Origin: Flavobacterium akiainvivens
GTDB taxonomy: Bacteria > Bacteroidota > Bacteroidia > Flavobacteriales > Flavobacteriaceae
Reading direction: 5' to 3'
DNA: 64,000 bases
Assembly: GCF_001278115.1 (NCBI RefSeq)
Contig: NZ_LIYD01000005.1
Coordinates: forward strand, 1,060,551-1,124,550
Part shown: one piece after another, positions 46,683 to 55,309 of the stretch
Layout: the number at the start of each line of letters is the position of its first letter
How positions within the stretch are numbered: the stretch's first letter is position 1
Position numbers and translations under genes: made by a program
Notes under the pieces: generated by a model
Told to the model about the DNA's origin: nothing
Databases searched by the model: none
What the model saw: only the letters and a program-made list of their open reading frames with translations

Positions 46683-46704
46683 AAATCCTCCCGAAGGAGG
46701 ATTT
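46683..46704 (-). terminator. glyA terminator
   Basis: AAATCCTCC (46683-46691), loop CGAA and GGAGGATTT (46696-46704), followed on the minus strand by a TTTTT run. It lies downstream of the glyA stop at 46763. Confidence 0.85.
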
Positions 46705-46762
46705 CATATCTTAAAGATTCCGAGTGAAGCTCAACTTTGAACCTGAAACTTTAAACCTTAAA

Positions 46763-48037
46763 CTAAAAAACAAAAATCGGCCTTTCGCTCATCATTTCGT
46801 TTACTTCGTCTGCTACTTCTTCAAGGATTTCCTCGTTAGTGTAATTGGTAATAACCTTGTCAATAAGGGCAACAATGGTTTCCATATCTTCTTCAACAAG
46901 GCCACGGGTTGTAATAGCCGCAGTACCCACACGGATACCCGATGTTACAAACGGGCTCTTATCATCAAACGGAACCATGTTCTTATTAACGGTTATTTCG
47001 GCCTTAACAAGTGCATTTTCAGCCTCTTTACCGGTAATGTTTTTGTTACGCAGGTCAATAAGCATCATGTGGTTATCTGTACCACCACTAATAATGTTGT
47101 AACCACGCTTTACAAATGCCTCAGCCATAACTTTAGCGTTCTTTTGCAGCTGCATGGCATAGTGGAAAAACTCATCGCTAAGCGCCTCGCCAAATGCAAC
47201 AGCTTTAGCAGCAATAATATGCTCCAGCGGCCCACCCTGGTTACCCGGGAAAACAGCAAGGTCAAGCAGGGCCGACATCATCCTGATTTCGCCTTTTGGC
47301 GTGGTGTGGCCCCATGGGTTTTCAAAATCTTTACCCATAAGTATAAGACCGCCCCTTGGCCCGCGCAAGGTTTTGTGGGTAGTGGTAGTAACAATGTGGC
47401 AGTGTGGTATTGGGTCGCTCATAAGGCCTTTGGCTATAAGGCCGGCAGGGTGCGATATATCTGCAAGTAGTATGGCGCCCACGCTGTCTGCTATCTGGCG
47501 GAAACGTGCAAAGTCCATATCGCGGCTGTAGGCCGAAGCACCTGCTATAATCATTTGTGGCTTCTCAGCTGTAGCTATCTCCTGGATTTTATCATAATCA
47601 AGGCGGCCGGTTTCTTTATCTACACCATAAAATACAGGGTTGTACAGGCGGCCCGAAAAGTTTACAGGGCTGCCGTGTGTAAGGTGTCCACCGTGAGAAA
47701 GGTCAAAACCAAGAATTTTATCACCCGGCTTTAGGCATGCATGGAAAACCGAAGCATTTGCCTGAGAACCGCTGTGCGGCTGCACGTTTGCATACTCAGC
47801 GCCGAACAGTGCCTTAGCCCTGTCTATGGCTATTTGCTCTATAACGTCTACCACTTCACAACCGCCATAATACCTCTTTCCGGGATACCCCTCGGCATAT
47901 TTGTTGGTCAGTACGCTTCCTGCGGCTTCCATTACCTGGTCGCTCACAAAGTTCTCAGAGGCTATAAGCTCAAGCCCGTGTATCTGCCTGTCCTGTTCTT
48001 CAAGGATTAAGTCAAAAATTTGTTCGTCGCGTTGCAT
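46763..48037 (-). CDS. glyA: Serine hydroxymethyltransferase
   Basis: A 424-residue PLP enzyme converting serine and tetrahydrofolate to glycine and methylene-tetrahydrofolate. I use ATG 48037 ([20 protein letters not shown]) instead of a start 78 bp earlier, because this matches the family N-terminus. Signatures include [30 protein letters not shown] and the PLP-lysine loop [11 protein letters not shown]. It has its own -7 element (TACTTTTG on the minus strand at 48064-48071) and terminator, and is divergent from fahA. Confidence 0.97.
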   Translation of the reverse strand: MQRDEQIFDLILEEQDRQIHGLELIASENFVSDQVMEAAGSVLTNKYAEGYPGKRYYGGCEVVDVIEQIAIDRAKALFGAEYANVQPHSGSQANASVFHACLKPGDKILGFDLSHGGHLTHGSPVNFSGRLYNPVFYGVDKETGRLDYDKIQEIATAEKPQMIIAGASAYSRDMDFARFRQIADSVGAILLADISHPAGLIAKGLMSDPIPHCHIVTTTTHKTLRGPRGGLILMGKDFENPWGHTTPKGEIRMMSALLDLAVFPGNQGGPLEHIIAAKAVAFGEALSDEFFHYAMQLQKNAKVMAEAFVKRGYNIISGGTDNHMMLIDLRNKNITGKEAENALVKAEITVNKNMVPFDDKSPFVTSGIRVGTAAITTRGLVEEDMETIVALIDKVITNYTNEEILEEVADEVNEMMSERPIFVF

Positions 48038-48063
48038 TGTATTATTTTTCGTTAATTTGCTGC

Positions 48064-48071
48064 CAAAAGTA
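48064..48071 (-). promoter_or_regulatory. glyA -7 promoter element
   Basis: The plus strand reads CAAAAGTA, giving TACTTTTG (TAnnTTTG) on the minus strand, 26 bp before the glyA ATG. Confidence 0.55.
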
Positions 48072-48103
48072 CAAAAAACGTTTTGTAAATACGCTAACAA
48101 AAG

Positions 48104-48111
48104 TATATTTG
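48104..48111 (+). promoter_or_regulatory. fahA -7 promoter element
   Basis: TATATTTG matches TAnnTTTG and lies about 48 bp before the fahA ATG, in the divergent glyA-fahA promoter region. Confidence 0.5.
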
Positions 48112-48159
48112 GCAAACCGATAAAACAATTAACTAATTTACAATATACAGCTTATAACC

Positions 48160-49443
48160 ATGCCTCTTACTGCAAATGATCCTTCACGCAAATCGTGGCT
48201 TAACGTAAACAAAGACAGCGATTTCCCTATACAAAACATTCCGTTTGGGGTGTTTATAACTAAAGATGATGTGGTTACCATAGGTACCCGCATAGGCGAT
48301 TATGCCATAGACCTGGGCGCCCTGCAACAACTAAACTACTTTGAGGGCATTGAGCTTACCGATGATATGTTTATGCAGGATACGCTGAACGACTTTATAT
48401 CTGACGGTAAAAAAACATGGCGACTGGTGCGCAACCGCATTGCCGACCTTTTTGACGAAAAGAACACCACCCTTAAAAATAACGCCGAACACTGCGAGGT
48501 GGTTATATTTAATATTGAAGATGTAGAAATGCAGCTGCCGGTGCTTATAGGCGATTATACCGATTTTTACAGCAGCAAAGAGCACGCTACAAACGTGGGC
48601 AAGATGTTCCGCGACCCGGAAAATGCACTGCTGCCCAACTGGCTGCACCTTCCTGTAGGCTACCACGGGCGTTCAAGCACCATAATTCCATCTGGCATAC
48701 CGGTACACCGCCCAATGGGGCAAACGCTGCCTAACGGCGAAACACAGCCGGTTTTCGGCCCGTCTCGTTTAGTGGACTTTGAGCTTGAAATGGCTTTTAT
48801 TACAACCGATGCCAACATTATGGGCGAGCCAATCTCTGTTGAAGAAGCTGAGGAGCACATTTTTGGCCTGGTGCTGTTTAACGACTGGAGCGCCCGCGAC
48901 ATACAAAAATGGGAATACGTGCCCCTGGGGCCATTCCTTGCCAAGAACTTTGCATCGTCTGTATCACCGTGGATTGTAACGCTCGATGCGTTAGAGCCTT
49001 TCCGTGTAGAAGGCCCTGCACAGGAACCTAAACCGTTGGAATACCTGCAACAACAAGGCGCACATAGTTTTGATATTAACCTTCAGGTAGCCATACAGCC
49101 TGAAGAAGCTGAGGAAACCGTAATAAGCAACAGTAATTTTAAATATATGTACTGGAGCATGGCGCAGCAGCTGGCGCACCACACCATAAACGGCTGCCGT
49201 GTAAACAGTGGCGACCTAATGGGCAGCGGCACCATCTCTGGCCCTACTGAGGATAGTTTTGGCTCAATGCTGGAGCTTACCTGGGGTGGCAAGAACCCGC
49301 TTACCCTTAAAGACGGCACCGAACGCAAGTTTATAAACGACGGCGATACTGTCATTATGAGAGGGTATTGTCAAAATGATACGGTCCGCATAGGCTTCGG
49401 CGAGGTATGCAGTAAATTATTACCGCCATTTTCTAAGAAGTAA
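48160..49443 (+). CDS. fahA: Fumarylacetoacetase
   Basis: A 427-residue enzyme of the last step of tyrosine degradation, splitting fumarylacetoacetate into fumarate and acetoacetate. The N-terminal SH3-like domain (about 15-120) is followed by the FAH barrel. Motifs DYTDFYSSKEHATNVG, LPVGYHGRSSTIIPSG, VDFELEMAF (metal-binding Glu residues) and FNDWSARDIQKWEYVPLGPF are typical. It is a single gene ending at a strong terminator, with no other tyrosine catabolism gene adjacent. Confidence 0.96.
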   Translation: MPLTANDPSRKSWLNVNKDSDFPIQNIPFGVFITKDDVVTIGTRIGDYAIDLGALQQLNYFEGIELTDDMFMQDTLNDFISDGKKTWRLVRNRIADLFDEKNTTLKNNAEHCEVVIFNIEDVEMQLPVLIGDYTDFYSSKEHATNVGKMFRDPENALLPNWLHLPVGYHGRSSTIIPSGIPVHRPMGQTLPNGETQPVFGPSRLVDFELEMAFITTDANIMGEPISVEEAEEHIFGLVLFNDWSARDIQKWEYVPLGPFLAKNFASSVSPWIVTLDALEPFRVEGPAQEPKPLEYLQQQGAHSFDINLQVAIQPEEAEETVISNSNFKYMYWSMAQQLAHHTINGCRVNSGDLMGSGTISGPTEDSFGSMLELTWGGKNPLTLKDGTERKFINDGDTVIMRGYCQNDTVRIGFGEVCSKLLPPFSKK

Positions 49444-49448
49444 AATAC

Positions 49449-49474
49449 AGGCTCCCTAACGGGGGCCTTTTTTA
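49449..49474 (+). terminator. fahA terminator
   Basis: AGGCTCCC and GGGGGCCT form a short GC-rich hairpin (one mismatch) followed by TTTTTT, starting 6 bp after the fahA stop. Confidence 0.75.
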
Positions 49475-49487
49475 TGGGGTGCGGTTT

Positions 49488-49615
49488 GTCATTCCGAACG
49501 AAGCGCAGCGGAGTTGAGGAATCTCTTAAAGAGGGCACAAAGGTTCTCGAAGTTTACATTGTTTTCTTCACGTTCCGTCATTGCGAGCGGAGCCTGCGGA
49601 GCGCGGCAATCTTTT
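49488..49615. repeat. Two dispersed intergenic hairpin repeats
   Basis: Two related units, one with ATTCC (49491) and GGAAT (49518) at its ends, the other with ATTGC (49580) and GCAAT (49606). They share the frame CATT(C/G)CGA...G(G/C)AATC and have similar sizes, about 32 and 31 nt. Both strongly resemble the CATTCCGAACGAAG and CATTGCGAGCGG intergenic repeats common in Flavobacteriaceae genomes. No gene lies in the surrounding 400 bp. Confidence 0.75.
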
Positions 49616-49659
49616 AAATACGTACATAACGTGAAACAGGCCGTGCCCGTTTCCACAAA

Positions 49660-49710
49660 AACCTTTGCGAAGCTTTGTGCCTTCTTTGCGCATCTTTGCG
49701 AAACAAAAAA
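49660..49710. repeat. CTTTGCG-rich intergenic repeat remnant
   Basis: Repeated CTTTGCG/CTTTGTG blocks, as in CTTTGCGAAGCTTTGTGCC and CATCTTTGCGAAAC, resemble another dispersed Flavobacteriaceae repeat type. No ORF of credible size is here. Confidence 0.5.
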
Positions 49711-49863
49711 ATAATTCACATAAAAAATTATCAACGCTCCATTTTTGGGGCGTTTTTTATTAAAAATATTCTGTATTTTATTCTCACACGGGCATTTTAG
49801 TGGGGTATTTGCAAAACTGTAATTCTTTAGCAAAAAATTGGGCATGTTTTTTGTCAAATACTT

Positions 49864-49871
49864 TACATTTG
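49864..49871 (+). promoter_or_regulatory. arg leader -7 promoter element
   Basis: TACATTTG matches TAnnTTTG and lies 15 bp before the leader peptide ATG at 49887. A TTG at 49838 could serve as -33 although the spacing is wide. Confidence 0.5.
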
Positions 49872-49886
49872 CAACCATTAATAAGT

Positions 49887-49997
49887 ATGAAAACTGAATT
49901 GAAAACAACAACTGTTTTTATATCGTCTGTAATTGGGGACCTTGCTTACATCAGCAACCTTAATTCTTTCCTGAGCCCGAGGCGCTTCAGGCCGTAA
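49887..49997 (+). CDS. Putative arginine-regulatory leader peptide
   Basis: A 36-codon frame ATG 49887 to TAA 49997 encodes MKTELKTTTVFISSVIGD... ending SFLSPRRFRP. Three of the last five residues are Arg (AGG at 49980, CGC at 49983, AGG at 49989). The peptide is followed about 100 bp later by the arginine biosynthesis genes, and the Arg codons lie inside one hairpin and the left arm of a second (49970-50034). Amino acid leader peptides controlling their own pathway are well known in bacteria, including Bacteroidetes. No homologue is known to me, so function is inferred from composition, position and RNA structure. Confidence 0.65.
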   Translation: MKTELKTTTVFISSVIGDLAYISNLNSFLSPRRFRP

Positions 49998-50034
49998 CGG
50001 TCTGCTTATACTTTGGGTGGGTCCGTCCTGCCTG
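49970..50034 (+). promoter_or_regulatory. Mutually exclusive leader hairpins (putative attenuator)
   Basis: Hairpin A pairs CCTGA (49970-49974) with TCAGG (49987-49991). Hairpin B pairs CAGGC (49988-49992) with GCCTG (50030-50034) and an inner ACGG (49997-50000) with CCGT (50023-50026). A and B share TCAGG/CAGGC, so only one can form. A ribosome stalled at the Arg codons would cover the shared arm. No clean U tract follows B, so control could act on translation of the next gene or through a different terminator. Confidence 0.5.
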
Positions 50035-50095
50035 TACTCTACGAAACTATCCTATTATTTTATTGAATTTTATATACTTTATTTCTTAAGCTGAA

Positions 50096-50791
50096 ATGAA
50101 TATATCTATTATAATTGCCGGAGAAGAGCACTATAAGTTTGCCCAGGAAATTGTAGACACCATGTATGAGTCTGCCATTCAGCGTGGCACGGGCATAGCC
50201 AAGCGCACACCGGAGTACATCATAGAAAAAATGAAGCACAAAGATGCTGTTATTGCCATTGGCGATGGGCGCTTTGCAGGCTTTTGTTATATAGAAAGCT
50301 GGAGCCACGGCAAGTTTGTGGCAAACTCCGGCCTTATTGTGCATCCTGACTTCCGCAACTTCGGGCTTGCTAAAAAAATCAAGGAAAAGGTATTTAACTA
50401 CTCTCAGGAAAAATACCCGGGCGCCAAGATATTCGGCATCACTACCGGCCTGGCCGTTATGAAGATAAACTCAGAGCTGGGCTACAAACCCGTGCCTTTT
50501 AGCGAACTGACTGATGACCCATCATTCTGGAAAGGGTGCAGCGGCTGTAACAATTATGACATACTACAGCGCAAAGAGTACAAAATGTGCCTGTGCACCG
50601 GTATGCTGTACGACCCTGCAAGTAAAAAGAAGGAAGAGGAAACCCAGTATGAATTCAACAAAAAGGTACTGGCACGCCTTAAGAGCATTAAACAGGCGCT
50701 GTTCCTTAAAAAAGATAAAGACGATGTGCCTCCTAAAAAAGGCGAAGACAAGAAGCTCTTTTTGTTTATAAACGCTAAAAACAAAGGCTAA
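50096..50791 (+). CDS. GNAT acyltransferase, candidate N-acylglutamate synthase
   Basis: A 231-residue protein with a GNAT fold: an acyl-CoA binding loop in VHPDFRNFGLAKKIKEKVF, preceded by VANSGLIV and followed by KIFGITTGLAVMKINSELGYKPVP. The C-terminal third is lysine-rich, with two Cys clusters (CSGCNNYD, CLCTGM). It is the first structural gene after the leader in the arg cluster. In Bacteroidetes this GNAT gene regularly heads arg clusters, and since no argA or argJ is present it is the best candidate for forming the N-acylglutamate that ArgB uses. Enzyme activity is inferred. It overlaps the next gene closely (2 bp gap). Confidence 0.75.
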   Translation: MNISIIIAGEEHYKFAQEIVDTMYESAIQRGTGIAKRTPEYIIEKMKHKDAVIAIGDGRFAGFCYIESWSHGKFVANSGLIVHPDFRNFGLAKKIKEKVFNYSQEKYPGAKIFGITTGLAVMKINSELGYKPVPFSELTDDPSFWKGCSGCNNYDILQRKEYKMCLCTGMLYDPASKKKEEETQYEFNKKVLARLKSIKQALFLKKDKDDVPPKKGEDKKLFLFINAKNKG

Positions 50792-50792
50792 G

Positions 50793-51887
50793 ATGATACG
50801 CATTGTTACATATAGCCTATTTATACTTGCGTGCCTTACAGCCTGTAAAAAGGAGGCTGTTTCAGCTGTTGTTGGCAGCGACACCACTACAAAAGCAGAT
50901 ACGGTTTATGACAACAATGTAGCTACATATCTTGAGCCGTTTTCAGTACGCAAAGACACGCTGATTACCATAAATGGCAGTGCTTATAAAATAGAATGCC
51001 GTGCCGTTATGGACACGCTTAAAAAGCTTTCGGAAACGGTCATTTGGCATGATACGGTAAATAACAAAGTACGTAAATCAGACTATACCGGATATGATAT
51101 TACCTATACCATCAATTTAAGTAAAGATAATAAAACCCTGTTTTCCAAAAACTTTACTAAAAAAGACTTTGATGGCCAGATAGGTAAAGACGCACTGTTA
51201 CAGGGTGTGACAGACCTGCCTTATTTTCATGGGTATCACCCCGGTTTTAAGGCGCTGATGTTTACCCTTGATTTTATGATTCCCGAATCTGATATTGGCG
51301 ACCAGTGTTTCATCATGATAGGCATGGATGGTAAAGTAATTGAAAAATCATTCAACAATAATTACGGTGGCGGCGGGACTGATGGTACAATTGAAGTCCC
51401 CACCAGCAATGCCTTTGTTTTAACCTGTGCCAAAATACTAAATACCGATGGCAAGGCTGTAGATCTGTTTGACGGAGGTAAATCCCTGGCGCATGTTAAA
51501 CTGATTAACGATACTACCATATTAGTGGTATACGACCCGGAAGAAGGCGACGCAAAAGACAACGCCCGCCTGATAGACAGCCAGGGTAAGGTGCTTAAAG
51601 CCTTTACGTACACCGGTTATTATGACTTATTGGGTTATGTGGTACCATCATACACCGAAAAAACCACCCGCACCTACATCATGCTCGACGACCGGCTTGA
51701 TAACATAACGGTAATACCTCGGGGCAATCCGTTGGGTATCTTTACGGTACCGTTTACAACCTTACGGGAAGCAAAAACAAACCCCGATAACGAGGTTACA
51801 TTTGACATTAATACCGAAACCAGTGAACAAACCTTTGCAATGGACACCGTTACAAAGGCCATACGCCTGGTTAAGCAACAAAAATAA
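50793..51887 (+). CDS. Lipoprotein inside the arg operon, unrecognised
   Basis: A 364-residue predicted lipoprotein (ILACLTAC, Cys18) with a mostly beta-rich hydrophilic body containing Asp/Gly/Tyr-rich stretches such as YFHGYHPGFKALMFTLDFM and NNYGGGGTDGTIEV. I do not recognise a family. It starts 2 bp after the GNAT gene and is followed 21 bp later by argG, so it is inside the transcribed arg cluster. No arginine-related function is obvious. A structural or regulatory role unrelated to synthesis is as likely as one in it. Confidence 0.7.
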   Translation: MIRIVTYSLFILACLTACKKEAVSAVVGSDTTTKADTVYDNNVATYLEPFSVRKDTLITINGSAYKIECRAVMDTLKKLSETVIWHDTVNNKVRKSDYTGYDITYTINLSKDNKTLFSKNFTKKDFDGQIGKDALLQGVTDLPYFHGYHPGFKALMFTLDFMIPESDIGDQCFIMIGMDGKVIEKSFNNNYGGGGTDGTIEVPTSNAFVLTCAKILNTDGKAVDLFDGGKSLAHVKLINDTTILVVYDPEEGDAKDNARLIDSQGKVLKAFTYTGYYDLLGYVVPSYTEKTTRTYIMLDDRLDNITVIPRGNPLGIFTVPFTTLREAKTNPDNEVTFDINTETSEQTFAMDTVTKAIRLVKQQK

Positions 51888-51908
51888 ATTTTTATAATAC
51901 ATACAGAC

Positions 51909-53105
51909 ATGAGTAAAAAAGTGGTTTTGGCATACAGCGGGGGTCTTGATACCTCTTACTGCCTTAAGTACCTGAAGAACGAACTGGGGTATGAAGTTCA
52001 TACCATTTTAATCAATACCGGTGGCTTTGGCGAAGAAGAGTTGCAGGCCATAGAAAGGCGCGCCTACGAACTGGGCAGTGCCAACCACCTTAACCTTGAT
52101 ATTATAGACAAGTACTACGAAAAAGCCATTAAATACCTGGTTTTTGGCAACGTGCTTAAAAACAATACCTATCCCCTTTCGGTTAGTGCAGAGCGTGTAT
52201 TCCAGGCATTGGAAACCGTGCGCTATGCCAAGAAAGTGGGTGCCGAAGCCATCTCTCACGGCAGTACTGGTGCCGGTAACGACCAGATAAGGTTTGACCT
52301 GGTGTTCCAGACCATAGCGCCTGAAATGGAAATCATTACCCCAATACGCGACCTGAAGCTTACCCGCCAGGAAGAGGTAGAATACCTTCAGAAAAACGGC
52401 GTGGAATATTCTTGGGAAAAAGCCCAATACTCGATAAACAAAGGTATTTGGGGCACCAGCGTAGGCGGCAAGGAAACCCTTACATCAGGCCAGCCCCTGC
52501 CCGATTCGGCGTACCCGTCGCAACTGCAAAAAACAGAGCCTGAAAAGGCAACCCTTCACTTTGAAAAAGGCGAGCTTGTGGGTTTAAACAATGAGTTTGA
52601 CAAGCCTGCCACAAACATACAAAAGCTTGAGGCTTTGGCATCAGCCTTTGCCATTGGGCGCGACATCCATGTGGGTGATACCATTATAGGCATCAAAGGC
52701 CGTGTGGGCTTTGAGGCCGCTGCACCGCTTATCATCATAAAGGCGCACCACCTGCTTGAAAAGCACACGCTGGGCAAATGGCAGCAGTACTGGAAAGAGC
52801 AGCTGGGCAACTGGTATGGCATGCTGTTCCACGAAGGGCAATACCTTGACCCGGTAATGCGCAACATAGAAACGTTTTTGGAAGACACACAAAAAACCGT
52901 TACCGGCACCGTTACCGTAAGCCTTAAGCCGTACCACTTCTCGCTTGATGGCATTGAGTCGGCACACGACCTTATGAACAGCGGTTTTGGCCAGTATGGC
53001 GAGGTTAACAACGCCTGGACGGCAGATGATGCCAAGGGCTTTATTAAAATTGTGGGCAACGCGCAAAACATATACGCACACGTAAACAACGAGCAGTATG
53101 ATTAA
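51909..53105 (+). CDS. argG: Argininosuccinate synthase
   Basis: A 398-residue enzyme joining citrulline and aspartate with ATP. The PP-loop AYSGGLDTS is at 8-16, and HGSTGAGNDQIRFDL and SLKPYHFSLDGIES-like motifs follow. The usual length is 400-440, so it is complete. It overlaps argC by 8 bp. In this pathway citrulline arises from N-acylcitrulline by deacylation (ArgE). Confidence 0.96.
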   Translation: MSKKVVLAYSGGLDTSYCLKYLKNELGYEVHTILINTGGFGEEELQAIERRAYELGSANHLNLDIIDKYYEKAIKYLVFGNVLKNNTYPLSVSAERVFQALETVRYAKKVGAEAISHGSTGAGNDQIRFDLVFQTIAPEMEIITPIRDLKLTRQEEVEYLQKNGVEYSWEKAQYSINKGIWGTSVGGKETLTSGQPLPDSAYPSQLQKTEPEKATLHFEKGELVGLNNEFDKPATNIQKLEALASAFAIGRDIHVGDTIIGIKGRVGFEAAAPLIIIKAHHLLEKHTLGKWQQYWKEQLGNWYGMLFHEGQYLDPVMRNIETFLEDTQKTVTGTVTVSLKPYHFSLDGIESAHDLMNSGFGQYGEVNNAWTADDAKGFIKIVGNAQNIYAHVNNEQYD

Positions 53106-54075
53106 AATAGGCATTATAGGCGGCTCAGGGTATACAGCTGGCGAACTTTTGCGTTTGCTGGCCAACCACCCACAGGCGCAAATAAACTTTGTGTACAGCA
53201 CTACAAATGCGGGCAGCCCCATTGCATCGGTACACGAAGATTTGCTGGGCGAGCTCGACCTTAATTTTACCGATACCGTTAACCCCGATGTTGATGTGGT
53301 GTTCCTTTGTTTGGGTCACGGCAAATCGCTGGCATTCCTTCAGGCTAATGTGTTTTCAGAAGGGACTAAAATAATCGATCTGGGCAATGATTTCCGCCTT
53401 ACGGCAGATGCACAGTTTAACGGTAAAGCCTTTGTTTACGGCCTTCCGGAACTGAACCGCGACGCTATTAAAACGGCACAATACATAGCCAACCCCGGGT
53501 GTTTTGCCACCGCTATACAGCTGGCATTACTGCCATTGGCAAAAAACAGCCTGCTGAACAATACTGTACACATAAACGCCACTACAGGCAGTACGGGCGC
53601 AGGGGTTATGCCGTCGGGCACGTCGCACCACCCTTGGCGCATGGGCAACATGAGCCACTACAAGGCGTTTAACCACCAGCACCTGGGCGAGATCGTACAA
53701 AGCCTGCAACAACTGCAAACCGGTTTTGATAACGAAGTACTGTTTATACCCAACCGCGGCGATTTTGCGCGCGGCATTTTCGCCACGCTATACACAAAAC
53801 TACCGGCTGATTTCGATAGCATTGTAAAGCTGTATGAAGACTATTATAAGGCTGAACCGTTTGTAAAAGTCACCACCGGCGCCATAAACATGAAGCTGGT
53901 GTTGCAAACCAACAACTGCTTCATCGGCCTTGAGCAGCACGGCAACTACCTGCTCATCACATCGGTTATAGACAACCTGGTAAAAGGCGCAAGCGGACAG
54001 GCGATTGAAAACATGAACCTGATGTTTGGCCTTGAAGAAATAACAGGGTTGAAACTAAAGGCAGCGGGGTTCTAA
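53098..54075 (+). CDS. argC: N-acylglutamyl-phosphate reductase
   Basis: A 325-residue NADPH reductase forming the N-acylglutamate semialdehyde. The Rossmann loop is GIIGGSGYTAGEL near the start, and the catalytic Cys is C135 in ANPGCFATAIQL. Other typical motifs are FLCLGHGKS and MPSGTSHHPWRMGNMSHYK. It overlaps argG by 8 bp and is followed by a C-rich repeat before argD. Confidence 0.95.
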   Translation: MIKIGIIGGSGYTAGELLRLLANHPQAQINFVYSTTNAGSPIASVHEDLLGELDLNFTDTVNPDVDVVFLCLGHGKSLAFLQANVFSEGTKIIDLGNDFRLTADAQFNGKAFVYGLPELNRDAIKTAQYIANPGCFATAIQLALLPLAKNSLLNNTVHINATTGSTGAGVMPSGTSHHPWRMGNMSHYKAFNHQHLGEIVQSLQQLQTGFDNEVLFIPNRGDFARGIFATLYTKLPADFDSIVKLYEDYYKAEPFVKVTTGAINMKLVLQTNNCFIGLEQHGNYLLITSVIDNLVKGASGQAIENMNLMFGLEEITGLKLKAAGF

Positions 54076-54120
54076 GCCCCCCTAACAAGCCCCCCAGCCC
54101 CCAAAGGGGGAGTTGGAGTA
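54075..54120. repeat. C-rich intergenic repeat between argC and argD
   Basis: GCCCCCCTAACAAGCCCCCCAG followed by CCCCCAAAGGGGG is a hairpin-forming Flavobacteriaceae intergenic repeat. It occupies most of the argC-argD gap. Confidence 0.6.
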
Positions 54121-54162
54121 AGCAACTATAAACCATAAACAACAAACCATAAACTTAAAAGT

Positions 54163-55305
54163 ATGAGTTTATTCAACGTATACCCCATATACAACATAAC
54201 CCCGGTAAATGCGCTGGGCGCAAAAGTATGGGACGATAAAGGGCAACAATACCTTGATTTTTACGGGGGCCACGGCGTTATTTCTGCCGGGCACTCGCAC
54301 CCTGATTATGTACAGGCCGTAAGCGATCAGGTGGCCAAAATAGGTTTCTATTCTAATTCCATACAAAACCCATTGCAGGAAGAACTGGGCGTAAAGCTGC
54401 CACAGCAGTCGGGCTACCCTGATTTTACCCTTTTCTTGTGTAATTCGGGCGCTGAGGCCAATGAAAATGCGCTGAAGCTGGCATCGTTCCACAACGGGAA
54501 AAAGAAGGTTATAGCCTTTAAAAAAGCCTTCCACGGGCGTACTTCGGCAGCCGTTGCAGCTACTGATAACCCGTCAATAGTCGCTCCGCTTAACGCAGGA
54601 CATGAAGTGGTATTTTTACCCCTCAACGACGAAGCCGCGCTTAACGCCGAGATTGCCAAAGGCGATGTATGCTGTGTGATAATAGAAGGCATACAGGGCG
54701 TTGGCGGGCTTGACGAGGGCACAACAAATTTCTTTAAAGCCATAGAAAAAGCCTGTAATGATAATGACATTGTGCTGATACTGGACGAAATACAAAGCGG
54801 TTACGGCCGTTCGGGTAAATTCTTTGCGCACCAGTGGCACGGCATTACGCCCGATGTTATTTCGCTGGCTAAAGGCATGGGCAACGGTTTCCCTATCGGC
54901 GGTATATTGATATCACCTAAGTTTGAGGCAAAGTACGGCCTGCTGGGCACTACCTTTGGTGGCAACCACCTGGCATGTGCGGCAGCACTATCGGTACTTA
55001 ACATTATCAAAAAAGAAAACCTTATTGATAACGTAAATACAGTAAGCGCTTACTTTAAAGAAAAAGCAGCTGAAATTCCGCAGGTCAAAAACATAAAAGG
55101 CCGTGGCCTTATGCTGGGCCTTGAGTTTGATTTTGATGTAACCGAGCTTCGCAAAAAGCTTATTTACGACGAGTATATCTTTACCGGCAACGCCAGCCAA
55201 AAGAACCTGCTGCGCATCCTCCCTCCCCTTTCTATTACAAAGGCCGATGCAGATGTGTTTTTTGCAGGGCTTAAAAAAGCATTAGATGCCATTGATATAG
55301 AATAA
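54163..55305 (+). CDS. argD: N-acylornithine aminotransferase
   Basis: A 380-residue class III PLP aminotransferase. The Schiff-base Lys is K237 (SLAKGMGNGFPIGG), D208 lies in ILDEIQSGYGRSG, and GGHGVISAGHSHPDYV marks the substrate side. It converts N-acylglutamate semialdehyde to N-acylornithine using glutamate. It ends only 4 bp from the reversed acyltransferase gene, so the arg cluster is interrupted here. Confidence 0.95.
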   Translation: MSLFNVYPIYNITPVNALGAKVWDDKGQQYLDFYGGHGVISAGHSHPDYVQAVSDQVAKIGFYSNSIQNPLQEELGVKLPQQSGYPDFTLFLCNSGAEANENALKLASFHNGKKKVIAFKKAFHGRTSAAVAATDNPSIVAPLNAGHEVVFLPLNDEAALNAEIAKGDVCCVIIEGIQGVGGLDEGTTNFFKAIEKACNDNDIVLILDEIQSGYGRSGKFFAHQWHGITPDVISLAKGMGNGFPIGGILISPKFEAKYGLLGTTFGGNHLACAAALSVLNIIKKENLIDNVNTVSAYFKEKAAEIPQVKNIKGRGLMLGLEFDFDVTELRKKLIYDEYIFTGNASQKNLLRILPPLSITKADADVFFAGLKKALDAIDIE

Positions 55306-55309
55306 GTTA

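Noticed and set aside
46724..47470. Long open frame opposite glyA
   Set aside because: It is antisense to a clear, conserved gene and has low-complexity composition with no recognisable domain.
49970..50034. Arginine riboswitch
   Set aside because: No known arginine riboswitch fold was recognised; the leader ORF with Arg codons explains the structure better.
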